Source: Bradyrhizobium sp. CCBAU 53340 (GTDB taxonomy: Bacteria > Pseudomonadota > Alphaproteobacteria > Rhizobiales > Xanthobacteraceae). From it: a stretch of DNA of 64,000 bases. Position 1 is the stretch's first letter. Each line of letters starts with the position of its first letter. Below are positions 34,718 to 43,522 of the stretch, piece after piece. A model generated the notes under the pieces. The model worked only from the letters and a program-made list of their open reading frames with translations, was not told the DNA's origin and did not search any database. The position numbers and the translations under genes were made by a program. The stretch spans positions 1,178,001-1,242,000 of the forward strand of contig NZ_CP030055.1 of the NCBI RefSeq assembly GCF_015291645.1. The letters are read 5' to 3'.

Positions 34718-35593
34718 ATGAAAATCCGCAAAGCTGTATTCCCCGTCGCCGGCCTCGGGACCCGCGTTTTGCCCGCCACCAAGGCGATGCCGAAGGAAAT
34801 GCTCACCATCGTCGACAAGCCGCTGATCCAGTACGTCTATGACGAGGCGAGGGAAGCCGGCATCGAGCACTTCATCTTCGTCACCGGCCGCAACAAGAAC
34901 GTCATCGAAGATCATTTCGACCGGATGTTCGAGCTCGACACCACGCTCGCTGCGCGCGGCAAGAAGGCCGAGCAGGAAATCCTGGCGCAGAACCAGCCGG
35001 AAGCCGGTGCCGTCAGCTTCACCCGCCAGCAGGCGCCGCTCGGGCTTGGCCACGCGGTCTGGTGCGCGCGCGACATCGTCGGCAACGAGCCGTTCGCAGT
35101 GGTGCTGCCCGACGAGCTCGTGCTCAATTCGCCCGGCTGCCTGAAGCAGATGATCGAGACGGCATCGTCGCTCGGCGAGAAATCCAATCTGATCGCGGTC
35201 GAGGCGGTGCCTGACCATCTCACTCATCAATACGGCATCTGCGGCGTCGGAAAGCGCACCGGCAAGATGTTCGAGGTCGACGGCATGGTCGAGAAGCCGG
35301 CCAAGGGCACCGCGCCCTCCAACCTCTCGATCACCGGCCGCTACATCCTGCAGCCGGAGATCTTCAAGATCCTGGAGACCCAGGAGCGCGGCGCCGGCGG
35401 CGAGATCCAGCTCACCGACGCCATGATCGGCCTCGCCAAATCGCAGAAATTCTACGGCGTCGAGTTCGAGGGCGAGCGCCATGATTGCGGCTCCAAGCCC
35501 GGCTTCCTCCGCGCCAACATCGCCTACGCGCTGAAGCGCCCCGAGCTACGCGAGGGGCTGATCGCGGAAATGAAGAAGTATCTGGGGCAGTAG
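34718..35593 (+). CDS. galU: UTP-glucose-1-phosphate uridylyltransferase
   Basis: A 291-residue cytoplasmic nucleotidyltransferase that makes UDP-glucose for exopolysaccharide, lipopolysaccharide and glucans. The N-terminal nucleotide motif GLGTRVLPATKAMPKEMLTI is intact and followed by DKPLIQYVYDEAREAGIEH, the QQAPLGLGHAVWCARDIVG block and the YGICGVG and VEKP segments. Length matches bacterial GalU. The start at 34718 gives the conserved MKIRKAVFPVAG opening. A family B repeat lies behind it. Confidence 0.96.
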   Translation: MKIRKAVFPVAGLGTRVLPATKAMPKEMLTIVDKPLIQYVYDEAREAGIEHFIFVTGRNKNVIEDHFDRMFELDTTLAARGKKAEQEILAQNQPEAGAVSFTRQQAPLGLGHAVWCARDIVGNEPFAVVLPDELVLNSPGCLKQMIETASSLGEKSNLIAVEAVPDHLTHQYGICGVGKRTGKMFEVDGMVEKPAKGTAPSNLSITGRYILQPEIFKILETQERGAGGEIQLTDAMIGLAKSQKFYGVEFEGERHDCGSKPGFLRANIAYALKRPELREGLIAEMKKYLGQ

Positions 35594-35618
35594 GCGCACG
35601 GCTTCGCAACACTCAGGT

Positions 35619-35745
35619 GTCGTCCCGGCGAAGGCCGGGACCCATACCGCGTTATCCATCGATTGCGGTCAGTAGTCGTACCGAACGACGAGTCTTCGCC
35701 AAACCCAGTCCAGTGGTTATGGGTCCCGGCCTTCGCCGGGACGAC
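35619..35745. repeat. Palindromic intergenic repeat, family B copy
   Basis: Opens GTCGTCCCGGCGAAGGCCGG and closes CCGGCCTTCGCCGGGACGAC with GTGGTTATGGGTCCCGG in the second half. It is the best match to the 786-907 copy. It lies at the 3' ends of galU and the convergent diguanylate cyclase gene. Confidence 0.87.
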
Positions 35746-35796
35746 ACCGACGGCGTGGTGGATTGCTTCCGCCCAATTGAACTTGGTATCGCGGCC

Positions 35797-37293
35797 TCAC
35801 GCCACCAGCGACAGCCTCGGCAGGCTCGCCACCACCGACTGGTTGCGGCCGCCGGCTTTCGCGGCATAGAGCGCCTTGTCGGCGGCGGCGACCAGGATTG
35901 CCCAGTCCATGCCGGCGGTGGGCGCGAGGCTGGCGATGCCGCAGGAGACGGTCGATCCCGTCCCGCCGTCGGACCAGCCCTGTACCTTGGCGCGGATCAG
36001 TTCGGCGATCTTGAAGGCGTCGGCGGCCGAGGTGTTCGGCAGCAGCACGGCGAACTCCTCGCCACCATAGCGTGCGGCGCAGTCGCCGGCGCGGCGGACC
36101 GAATCCGAGATGCAGATGGCGATGCCGACCAGCACCTGGTCGCCGGCCTGGTGGCCGAACGTGTCGTTATAGGCCTTGAAATGATCGGCATCGATCATCA
36201 CGAGCGCGATTTGCGCCTTCTCGCGCATGGCGCGCCGCCATTCGATGTCGATGACGGAATCGAACTTGCGGCGGTTGCGCAAGCCGGTGAGCGCGTCCGT
36301 CGTCGCCATCTCCTCGAGCTTGTTCTCGGCATCGGCGCGGCGGCCGATCTCGCGGGCGAGCACCAGGGTCGATGCCAGCACGAACAGGATCAGCGCCAGC
36401 ACCACCGCGCCGATGCGATAGGCTTCCTTCTGCCAGAGCTCGAACACGGCACTGAGCGGCTTGCCCGCCACGACAAACAGCGGACCGGAGCCGCTGCTGC
36501 GCACGTAGAGACGTGGCGTGACGTCGATCGGTCCCTTTCCGGCGAAGGATCCGCCGGCCTTGAGATTGTCGGGCTTCCACTCCGGCCGCGTTCCGAGGTT
36601 CTTGCCGATGATGTCGAGGTCGAACGGCCGCCGCATCATGATGGTGCGGTCACGCTTGAGCACCGTGATGGTGTCCTCGGGGTCGAGGCTCAGCCGCTCG
36701 AACAGTTCGTGGAAATAGCTGAAGCGGATCGAGCCGGCGACCACGCCCAGGAAGCCGCCGTCGGTGTCGCTGATGCGCCGGCTCAGCACGATCGAATAGG
36801 CGCCGCGGAACAGCATCGGCCGGCTGATGTACAGGCCGACGTCGGGATTGTCGCGGTGGATCCGGAAATACTCCTCGTCGGCGCGGTTCTCCGCCTGCGG
36901 ATCGAGCGTGGAGGCGTCGATGGTGAGCCTGCCGTCGGCATCGAACACCTGGATGGCGCCGAAATGCCGCGCCGTGGTCGCGTGATCGAACAGGATGAGC
37001 TGGCGGACCGGCTTCGAGACCGTGGCGATCTCGGGCAGCAGCATGTTGTTGACGACCGCCTTCAGCGACAAATCGTAGATCTCGATATTGCGGCTGATGT
37101 CGGCGTCGATGGAGGTGGCCAGGTTTTCCAGCGTCTGGCGGGCGAGCGCTTCCTCGCCGCGGCGCATGTCGAGCATGACGTTGACGCAAATGGCGGAAAA
37201 GCCGATCACCGTCACGACGGACGAGATGATCAGCAGCTTCGCCGAAATGCGCCACGGCCGGCGGGCCGTGACCTCGCGCCATCCAGACAGCAT
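35797..37293 (-). CDS. Membrane diguanylate cyclase with Cache-type sensor domain
   Basis: A 498-residue inner-membrane enzyme that makes cyclic di-GMP. One membrane segment at about residues 20-40 and another near 290-312 flank a periplasmic Cache-like sensor. The C-terminal GGDEF domain is complete: TTDALTGLRNRRKF, DADHFKAYNDTFGHQAGD, and the active GGEEF near residue 409. RAGD five residues before it is an RxxD inhibitory site, so product feedback is expected. Start taken at the ATG 37293 with GGGAG six bases upstream; the longer frame to 37365 lacks that. Divergent from a small gene at 37437. Confidence 0.93.
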   Translation of the reverse strand: MLSGWREVTARRPWRISAKLLIISSVVTVIGFSAICVNVMLDMRRGEEALARQTLENLATSIDADISRNIEIYDLSLKAVVNNMLLPEIATVSKPVRQLILFDHATTARHFGAIQVFDADGRLTIDASTLDPQAENRADEEYFRIHRDNPDVGLYISRPMLFRGAYSIVLSRRISDTDGGFLGVVAGSIRFSYFHELFERLSLDPEDTITVLKRDRTIMMRRPFDLDIIGKNLGTRPEWKPDNLKAGGSFAGKGPIDVTPRLYVRSSGSGPLFVVAGKPLSAVFELWQKEAYRIGAVVLALILFVLASTLVLAREIGRRADAENKLEEMATTDALTGLRNRRKFDSVIDIEWRRAMREKAQIALVMIDADHFKAYNDTFGHQAGDQVLVGIAICISDSVRRAGDCAARYGGEEFAVLLPNTSAADAFKIAELIRAKVQGWSDGGTGSTVSCGIASLAPTAGMDWAILVAAADKALYAAKAGGRNQSVVASLPRLSLVA

Positions 37294-37436
37294 CGGTTGC
37301 TCCCGACATGATTGGATGCGCCTGAAATCTTGCATAGTGTTTAAGCCGCGACGGCGCTGTCGCAATGAGTTAAGATTTGGTTTCCGCCGATCACGCTTTT
37401 GGGCAGATCAGGACGCGGACAAAGGTGAGGACGGCG

Positions 37437-37700
37437 GTGAACGATTACGACGCGCTACGTGACTACCTGCTGCGGCAGAAGCAGATGGAATTCGTGCTGA
37501 GCTTTGAGCAGATCGAGGAGATCATCGGCGCGGCCCTGCCGCGCGCGGCGAACCGTGCCTCATGGTGGGACAGCCTGCGCAGCCCCGACATCCAGATGCC
37601 GCAACGCGAAGCCTGCCTCGCCGCAGGCTTCGTGGCGACACGGATGCCCGATGGCGCGAGCGTGCGGTTCACCAAGCGGAAGAACGACCGGCGGCGTTAG
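37437..37700 (+). CDS. Small DUF7662-like protein
   Basis: An 87-residue cytoplasmic protein beginning with a GTG at 37437 (ribosome site GGTGAGG at about 10 bases). The sequence, DALRDYLLRQKQMEFVLSFE then QIEEIIGAALPRAANRASWW, matches the pattern of a small family annotated as DUF7662, which is common in alphaproteobacteria and has no known function. The conserved LP-x-A-...-WW segment is the recognisable part. It is divergent from the diguanylate cyclase (143-base gap) and is followed by a family A repeat. Confidence 0.75.
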   Translation: MNDYDALRDYLLRQKQMEFVLSFEQIEEIIGAALPRAANRASWWDSLRSPDIQMPQREACLAAGFVATRMPDGASVRFTKRKNDRRR

Positions 37701-37754
37701 CGCGGCGGCGAAGCTGCCGACCTCAAGGTTGACGTAACGCGCCAAAATCTCTCC

Positions 37755-37892
37755 CCGTCATCCTGAGGTGCTCGTCCTGCAACGCAGGACGAGCCTCGAA
37801 GGGCGACGGCCCGGCAGCATCCCGGCCGCTCATCCTTCGAGGCTCGCCAAGCGCCGCTTCGCGTCGCATGGCTCACGCCTCAGGATGACGGT
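37755..37892. repeat. Palindromic intergenic repeat, family A copy 2
   Basis: CGTCATCCTGAGGTGCTCGT to GCCTCAGGATGACGG with the shared core GCCTCGAAGGGCGACGGCCC and the arm CATCCTTCGAGGCTCG. The first hairpin differs from other copies (GTCCTGCAACGCAGGAC instead of GCCGCTTCTTCAGCGGC), a compensated stem change. Located between convergent genes. Confidence 0.88.
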
Positions 37893-37917
37893 TTGATATT
37901 GCGCGAGAGTCGAAAGA

Positions 37918-40854
37918 TCAGCTCGCCGCTTCCAGCCGCACTTCCGTCAGAAGCCGCATGGCGGCATCGGCATCCATCGGCTCGCCGAAGGCAAAGCCCT
38001 GCGCGTATTCGCAGCCCAATTGATAGAGCTCGACCGCGTCGGAATCGGTCTCGGCGCCTTCCGCCACCACGTCCATGCCGAGATCATGCGCGAGCGCGAT
38101 GATCGATTTGAGGATCACCGGCCGCGTGCCGCGATTGGTGGTGCGAACGAAGGACTGGTCGATCTTGATGGTGTCGAAGGGGAAGCGCTGCAGATAGGCC
38201 AGCGAGGAATGGCCGGTGCCGAAATCGTCGAGCGAGAGGCCAGTGCCGAGCTCGCGAATGCGTGTCAGCATTTGCGCGGCATGCTCCGGATTCTCCATCA
38301 CCAGCGATTCCGTCAGTTCCAGCTTCAGCGTGCCGCGCGCCACCGAGGATCGTGACAGCACGGTTCGGATATCGTGGATCAAATCGTGGCGCAGCAGCTG
38401 CCGCGAGGAGACGTTGACGGATGCGAAGATCGGCTCGCGCGAGCGCATCGCGCGCTGCCAGATCGAGAGCTGCTTTGCGGTCTGGTCGAGCACGAACATG
38501 CCGAGGTCGACGATCAGGCCGGTCTCTTCGGCGATGGTGATGAATTCCGACGGCGCCATGCGGCCGAGCTTCGGATGATCCCAGCGCGCCAACGCCTCGA
38601 AGCCAGCGACCGAACGGTCCTCCAGCCGGACGATCGGCTGGTACAGGATGGTGAGCTCCTGCCGCTCGATGGCGCGGCGCAGCTCGCTCTCCAGCGTCAG
38701 GCGATCGGTTTTTCGCGCGCGCATTGCGGGTTTATACACATCGATGCGATCGCCGCCGATGCGCTTGGAATGATACATCGCAAGCTCGGCGTCTTTGATG
38801 ATCTCGTCCGTGAGCTGGGTTTGCGGATCGGAAAGCGCCATGCCGATCGAGGCGGTCAGGAAGATCTCGCGGTCGTTGAAGGCGATCGGCGCGCGGATGG
38901 TCTTGCGGATGGTCTCGGCGAAATTGGTGATCCGCGCCGGGTCCTGCTCCGAGAGCAGGATCAGGCCGAACTGGTCGCCGGCAAGCCGCGCCAGCGTGTC
39001 CTGCGGCTTCAGGATGCGGGTGAGGCGGCGGGCCAGCGTCAGCAGGATGGAATCGCCGACCGCGATGCCGACGGAATCGTTGACCTGCTTGAAACGGTCG
39101 AGGTCGATCACCATCAGCGTCGGCCGCAGCGTCGGCATCGATTTGGCGAAATGCGCGACGGCGCCGAGCCGGTCCATGAACAGCTTGCGGTTGGGCAGGC
39201 CGGTGAGGTTGTCATGCACGGAATCGTGCAGCAGGCGTTCCTCGGCGTTGCGCAGCTCAGTGACGTCGGTGAGCGTGCCGACCACGCGCGAGACCTCGCC
39301 GTCGGAGCCGACCACCGGGCGCGCCTTCAGCGCAAACCACATGAAATGGCCGTCCGGCGTGCGCAGGCGGAAATCCTGCACCAGCCGGCCGCGGCGCTGG
39401 TCGAGCACGCTGTCGAGCGCGGCGCGGAAGCGGTCCTGGTCGAGCGGGTGCAGCACTTCCAGCCAGGAGGCCGCCGGGCCCTCCAGCGCGCCACGCTTGA
39501 GACCGAGCAGGGCCTCGGTCTCGGGGCTGGTGAACACTTTGTCGGCGGAGACATCCCAGTCCCAGATCAGATCGCCGGAGCCGGCGAGCGCCAGCGCGCG
39601 CCGCTCGATGTCGGAGACGACGCCGGTGGTGGCGCCGCCGCCGGCGAAGGCGTGCTGCATGACGGTGAAGCCGATCAACATCACGATCAGCACGAGGCCG
39701 CCGAGCAGGGCCGGGCCGACGATGTCGTTGGTGACGGAGCCTGCGACCGTCATGCCGGCTGCGACCACCCAGACCACGAGGAGGAACCAGGTCGGGATCA
39801 GCAGCACCGCGCGGTCGAAGCCGTGGGTGGAGAGATAGACGATCAGCGCGAAGCCGGCGAAGGCGATCAGCACCAGCGAGATGCGCGCGATGCCGGAGGC
39901 GACAGCCGGGTCGAACAGGGCGAGCGCGACCAGCGAGCCGAGGAAGGCGAGCCAGCCCACCGTGATGTGGGAATAGCGCACATGCCATCGACTGAGGTTG
40001 AGATAGGCGAACAGGAACACCAGCAGTGTCGCCGCCAGGATCGCCTCACCCGCCGCGCGCCAGATGCGCTCGGCGTTGTTCGACATGTCGAGCACCTTGC
40101 CCCAGAAACCGAAATCGACGCCGATATAGACCAGCACCGCCCAGGCCAGCGCCGCGGCCGCCGGGAACATGATGCTGCCCTTCACCACGAACAGGATGGT
40201 GAGAACCAGCGCCAGAAGTCCGGAGATGCCGATCACGATGCCCTGGTACAGCGTGAACGAGTTGACCTTGTCCTTGTAGGCCTCCGGCTCCCACAGATAG
40301 AGCTGCGGCAGCTTGTCGGTGCGCAGTTCCGCCACGAAAGTGACGACGGCGCCGGGGTCGAGCGTGACCCGGAAGACGTCGGCGGTCGCGCTCTCCTGGC
40401 GATCCGGCCGGTCGCCAATGGACGGCGTGATGGTCGCGATGCGCGACAGCCCGAGGTCGGGCCACAACAGGCCTGAGGATACGATGCGGTAGTGCGGGGC
40501 GACGATCAGGCGGTCGAGCTGGTCGTCGGTGTTGTTGGCGAGCGCGAACACCGCCCAGTTCTGGCCGCCCTCGCGCGCACGCACCTCGATGCGGCGAACG
40601 ATGCCGTCGGTGCCGGGCGCGGTGGAGACCTGGATACGGTCGGAGTCGCTGCGCTGATGCTCGAGCACGCCGGTGAGGTCGATCGCGGGCGCGTCGCCGC
40701 GGACGCTGACAGCGTCAAGCGCGCGCGCGGGACTCGCGGCGACAAGAATCATGAGGCCCAGCGCGATGGGCGCGAGGCACCTGATCAGACGCAAGGTCAG
40801 TTCTCCGCGTTCGACGCAAACTCTGAGTGCAAGAGCAGTACGTAAGGCTGGCAC
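37918..40854 (-). CDS. Membrane PAS-GGDEF-EAL protein, probable c-di-GMP phosphodiesterase
   Basis: A 978-residue inner-membrane protein. A signal-like segment (residues about 24-46) precedes a periplasmic region and then seven hydrophobic segments (about 205-400), a 7TM-type sensor. A PAS domain follows (about 430-540), then a GGDEF domain whose signature is AGDQF (near 624), degenerate and unlikely to make c-di-GMP, then a complete EAL domain: EALARWDHP near 751, NVSSRQL and LDDFGTGHSSLAYL. Phosphodiesterase activity is therefore likely, with the GGDEF domain as a regulator. The frame starts at a GTG (40854); a TTG at 40794 with GGAG eight bases upstream is a good alternative start. Confidence 0.9.
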   Translation of the reverse strand: MPALRTALALRVCVERGELTLRLIRCLAPIALGLMILVAASPARALDAVSVRGDAPAIDLTGVLEHQRSDSDRIQVSTAPGTDGIVRRIEVRAREGGQNWAVFALANNTDDQLDRLIVAPHYRIVSSGLLWPDLGLSRIATITPSIGDRPDRQESATADVFRVTLDPGAVVTFVAELRTDKLPQLYLWEPEAYKDKVNSFTLYQGIVIGISGLLALVLTILFVVKGSIMFPAAAALAWAVLVYIGVDFGFWGKVLDMSNNAERIWRAAGEAILAATLLVFLFAYLNLSRWHVRYSHITVGWLAFLGSLVALALFDPAVASGIARISLVLIAFAGFALIVYLSTHGFDRAVLLIPTWFLLVVWVVAAGMTVAGSVTNDIVGPALLGGLVLIVMLIGFTVMQHAFAGGGATTGVVSDIERRALALAGSGDLIWDWDVSADKVFTSPETEALLGLKRGALEGPAASWLEVLHPLDQDRFRAALDSVLDQRRGRLVQDFRLRTPDGHFMWFALKARPVVGSDGEVSRVVGTLTDVTELRNAEERLLHDSVHDNLTGLPNRKLFMDRLGAVAHFAKSMPTLRPTLMVIDLDRFKQVNDSVGIAVGDSILLTLARRLTRILKPQDTLARLAGDQFGLILLSEQDPARITNFAETIRKTIRAPIAFNDREIFLTASIGMALSDPQTQLTDEIIKDAELAMYHSKRIGGDRIDVYKPAMRARKTDRLTLESELRRAIERQELTILYQPIVRLEDRSVAGFEALARWDHPKLGRMAPSEFITIAEETGLIVDLGMFVLDQTAKQLSIWQRAMRSREPIFASVNVSSRQLLRHDLIHDIRTVLSRSSVARGTLKLELTESLVMENPEHAAQMLTRIRELGTGLSLDDFGTGHSSLAYLQRFPFDTIKIDQSFVRTTNRGTRPVILKSIIALAHDLGMDVVAEGAETDSDAVELYQLGCEYAQGFAFGEPMDADAAMRLLTEVRLEAAS

Positions 40855-40960
40855 GTAAAGGCGATTTCAGACCGGACGGAAGTGGTTCGGCATTTCGCGA
40901 TAGATGCCACGAAAGCGAGGAAAATCAAAGGGTTTCCGCCCGGTTTGATGGGCCAGCGGC

Positions 40961-41959
40961 CTAGACCTCCAACACAATTTTGCCAATATGTGCTGAGGTC
41001 TCCATGCGCCGGTGTGCGTCGGCGGCCTTTTCCAGCGGGAAAGAGCTGTCCATCAGCGGTTTGACCCGGCCCTCGCGCAACAGCGGCATCACTTTCGCCT
41101 CGATCGCCGCGACCATCGCCGCCTTGTCCGCATTACTACGGGGCCGCAAGGTCGAGCCGGTATGGGTCAACCGCTTCACCATCACCTTGGCGATGTTGGC
41201 GGTGATCTTGGGCCCGTTGAGGGTCGCGATCTGCACGATGCGGCCGTCGACGGCGGCGGCATCATAATTGCGATCGACATAGTCGCCGGCGACCATGTCG
41301 AGGATCAGATTGACGCCGACCTTGTCGGTTTCTTCCTTCACCACCGCGACGAAGTCTTCGGTCTTGTAGTTGATGGCGCGGTCGGCCCCGAGCTTGAGGC
41401 AGGCATCGACCTTGTCTTGCGAGCCGACGGTGACGAACACCTTTGCGCCGAACGCCTTCGCGAGCTGGATCGCCATGGTGCCGATGCCGGAGGAGCCGCC
41501 ATGGATCAGCAGCGTCTCGCCGGCCTTCAGGCCGCCGCGCTCGAACACATTGTGCCAGACCGTCATCAGGGTTTCCGGCAGTGCGCCGGCTTCCTTGATC
41601 GAGAGCGCCGGCGGCACGCTCATCGCCTGGGCGTCCTGGGCGATGCAGTACTGCGCATAGCCGCCGCCGGCGACGAGCGACATGACCTTGTCGCCGATCT
41701 TGTGCCGCTTGGCGTTGCTGCCGACGGCGACGACTTCGCCTGCGATCTCGAGGCCGGGCAGGTCGCTGGCGCCGGGCGGCGGCGGATAGGCGCCGGAGCG
41801 CTGCGCCACGTCGGGCCGGTTGACGCCGGCGGCCTGCACCCTGACCAGGATCTCGTCGGGACCGGGCTGCGGAACGGGACGTTGTTCCGGCACCAGCACC
41901 TCCGGTCCGCCGGGCTTGGAGATGGCGACCACGGTCATTTGCGCGGGCAGCTTGTCCAT
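40961..41959 (-). CDS. NAD(P)H-quinone oxidoreductase, zinc-free MDR family (PIG3-like)
   Basis: A 332-residue cytoplasmic medium-chain reductase. The catalytic domain begins with GGPEVLVPEQRPVPQPGPDE and the quinone reductase motif GLEIAGEVVAVG; the Rossmann motif LIHGGSSGIGTMAIQLAKAFGA follows near residue 146. Zinc-binding cysteines are absent, as expected for the quinone reductase/TP53I3 group. The start has AAGGA upstream. It is convergent with nothing nearby; the DUF1192 gene starts 118 bases upstream on the opposite strand. Confidence 0.93.
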   Translation of the reverse strand: MDKLPAQMTVVAISKPGGPEVLVPEQRPVPQPGPDEILVRVQAAGVNRPDVAQRSGAYPPPPGASDLPGLEIAGEVVAVGSNAKRHKIGDKVMSLVAGGGYAQYCIAQDAQAMSVPPALSIKEAGALPETLMTVWHNVFERGGLKAGETLLIHGGSSGIGTMAIQLAKAFGAKVFVTVGSQDKVDACLKLGADRAINYKTEDFVAVVKEETDKVGVNLILDMVAGDYVDRNYDAAAVDGRIVQIATLNGPKITANIAKVMVKRLTHTGSTLRPRSNADKAAMVAAIEAKVMPLLREGRVKPLMDSSFPLEKAADAHRRMETSAHIGKIVLEV

Positions 41960-42077
41960 GATGTGTCCTTGAGCAAAAGTGCGAGGGGGAACGAGGCCTT
42001 TGATTAGCCAGCGTGGTCCGGGCTGGCAACCACCTCAACCGTGTGGTCCGGTCCGCGGACGAGAGGAGGAAACGACA

Positions 42078-42269
42078 ATGCCGATGGAAGACGACGATCG
42101 CCCGCGCAAGAAGGTCACCCACGAGATCGGACAGGATCTCTCACTGTTGTCGGTCGAGGAGCTGACCGAGCGCATCGCCCTGCTGAACACCGAGATCGTC
42201 CGCCTGGAAGAAGCCGCCACCAAAAAGCGCGCCTCGCGCGATGCGGCGAACAGTTTTTTCAAGTCGTAG
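42078..42269 (+). CDS. DUF1192 protein
   Basis: A 63-residue protein with a charged N-terminus (MPMEDDDRPRKKVTHEIGQD) and a single amphipathic helix, LSVEELTERIALLNTEIVRL. This is the DUF1192 family, conserved in Rhizobiales, function unknown. The ATG at 42078 is preceded by GAGGAGG about ten bases upstream (42063-42069). The short length and clear ribosome site make the call reliable. Confidence 0.9.
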   Translation: MPMEDDDRPRKKVTHEIGQDLSLLSVEELTERIALLNTEIVRLEEAATKKRASRDAANSFFKS

Positions 42270-42282
42270 TAGCCACAAGCTC

Positions 42283-42423
42283 TCGTGTCCCGGACGCGGC
42301 GCAGCGCATAGCGCTGCTGCGCAGAGCCGGGACCGATGCCTCTCCACACACATCGGCCAAAGAGCTAGGCCCCGGCTCAGCAGTGCACCGCTGCGCGCTA
42401 CACTGCGTCCGGGGCACGAGACT
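42283..42423. repeat. Palindromic intergenic repeat, family C copy 2
   Basis: Units CGTGTCCCGGACGCGGCGCA to CGCAGAGCCGGGACC and AGGCCCCGGCTCAGCAGTGC to GCGTCCGGGGCACGAG. It follows the DUF1192 gene directly and precedes the candidate small RNA. Confidence 0.87.
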
Positions 42424-42469
42424 CCACTCGGCCAGTGACCGACATGGCTAACGAACCCTCAAAGAATTT

Positions 42470-42609
42470 GTTCGTTTACGCACCATTAAGCTTTCGAGTT
42501 TATGACTGGAACTGTCCTCGTTTGGACACCGAGTGGCTCCTGTCCACTCTGTTTGACGCCTCCCTGTTATCAACTTTCAAAGCCGCCGGTCTCCGGCGGC
42601 TCTTTTTTT
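42470..42609 (+). ncRNA. Candidate small RNA with a strong terminator (5' end approximate)
   Basis: Between the family C repeat and the DUF1465 gene lie about 350 bases with no supportable protein gene, yet at 42582-42600 there is a perfect eight-base-pair stem (gccgccgg/ccggcggc, tct loop) followed by a seven-T run on the plus strand. The terminator is 313 bases after the DUF1192 stop, with a repeat in between. The region before it contains two smaller foldable blocks (gtcc...ggac near 42511-42525 and gagtgg...ccactc near 42531-42549) and is AT-richer than its surroundings. The 95-codon open frame here runs through the hairpin and beyond, so it is unlikely to be coding. The 5' end is a guess. 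Confidence 0.4.
42582..42609 (+). terminator. Strong Rho-independent terminator
   Basis: Stem gccgccgg (42582-42589), loop tct, stem ccggcggc (42593-42600), then tctttttttg. One of the clearest intrinsic terminators in the window; it has no obvious protein gene ending close upstream. Confidence 0.85.
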
Positions 42610-42771
42610 GCCGCCAAAGACGTCGCGTTCCGGTTGAATTCCCGGGAATGACCCGCGGAAACCATATCCGCTGTTGTCGCTGGACTCCGCGGGTCGCCCG
42701 CGCAATGATTTGTTCATCATAAGCCGGCGCCAAAGCCGGACAGGTAAACAGTTGCGTAAGGGGCGTTAACC

Positions 42772-43281
42772 ATGGAACGTTTGCAGGCCGAAGGCGCTCT
42801 CGTTCAACTCAGCGAGCGGTTCACCAATTCTGCGGCGTTCGGCGCGCTGTTCCGCGAAGGCATGGATCTCGTCGAAGAGACCGCCGCCTATCTCGACGGT
42901 GCCGGCCGGACCGAGGCCAAGGCGCTCGACCGTGCCGTCAGCCTCACCTATGCGACCGAAAGCATGCGCCTCACCACGCGCCTGATGCAGCTCGCCTCGT
43001 GGCTGTTGCTGCACCGTGCGGTGAAGGAGGGCGAGATGACGCTGGTCCAGGCCAACCGCGAAAAGACCAAGGTCAAGCTCACCGCCGCCGATCCTGGCCC
43101 CGCCGACACCATCGAGAAGCTGCCGAGCCAGCTCCAGGATTTGATCCACCGCTCGATGAGCCTGCAGACCCGCGTGCGCCGGCTCGACACCTCGATCCAC
43201 ACCCTGCCGGCCGATCACATTGCGATCGGCAATCCGCTGGTGCCCCATCTCAACGCGCTGAAGGCGGCGTTCGAGGGGTAA
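42772..43281 (+). CDS. DUF1465 family protein
   Basis: A 169-residue, mostly helical cytoplasmic protein. It matches the DUF1465 family of alphaproteobacteria: LSERFTNSAAFGALFREGMDL at the start, and TYATESMRLTTRLMQLASWL in the middle; the C-terminal PADHIAIGNPLVPHL is also conserved. Function is not established. The start codon lies in GTTAACCATGG, with aaggggcg just upstream as ribosome site; TTAACCAT also resembles a CtrA half-site, which I treat as weak evidence because it overlaps the start codon. Confidence 0.88.
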   Translation: MERLQAEGALVQLSERFTNSAAFGALFREGMDLVEETAAYLDGAGRTEAKALDRAVSLTYATESMRLTTRLMQLASWLLLHRAVKEGEMTLVQANREKTKVKLTAADPGPADTIEKLPSQLQDLIHRSMSLQTRVRRLDTSIHTLPADHIAIGNPLVPHLNALKAAFEG

Positions 43282-43307
43282 GGTCGATTACCGTCCTTGA
43301 CGTCGAA

Positions 43308-43438
43308 CCGTCACCCTGAGGTGGCCGCTTCTTCAGCGGCCCTCGAAGGGCGACGGCCCGGCTGCATCTCGGCCGTTCATCCTTCGAGGCTCCCGATGGG
43401 GCGCTGAGCGCCCCATCACTCGCACCTCAGGATGACGG
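43308..43438. repeat. Palindromic intergenic repeat, family A copy 3
   Basis: CGTCACCCTGAGGTGGCCGC to GCACCTCAGGATGACGG with GATGGGGCGC/GCGCCCCATC as a copy-specific internal hairpin. Located between the convergent DUF1465 and rpmE genes. Confidence 0.88.
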
Positions 43439-43470
43439 AGTTGAATGATGGGACGGTCCCCCAAAACAAA

Positions 43471-43498
43471 AACGCCCCCGGCTCTCCGGGGGCGTTTT
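43471..43498 (-). terminator. Bidirectional Rho-independent terminator behind rpmE
   Basis: An eleven-base-pair stem aacgcccccgg/ccgggggcgtt around a ctct loop, with A-rich sequence before and T-rich sequence after, so it can end transcription from either side. It lies 25 bases downstream of the rpmE stop. Confidence 0.85.
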
Positions 43499-43522
43499 TC
43501 GTCTCCAGCCTTGCAGGCCGGA

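Noticed and set aside
42445-42722. Open frame of about 90 codons in the DUF1192-DUF1465 gap
   Set aside because: It runs straight through the strong terminator hairpin and T-tract, has no ribosome site and no recognisable similarity.
42757-42775. CtrA half-site TTAACCAT at the DUF1465 start
   Set aside because: No second half-site at the right spacing (GTAA is six rather than seven bases away) and it overlaps the start codon, where such a sequence can be fortuitous.
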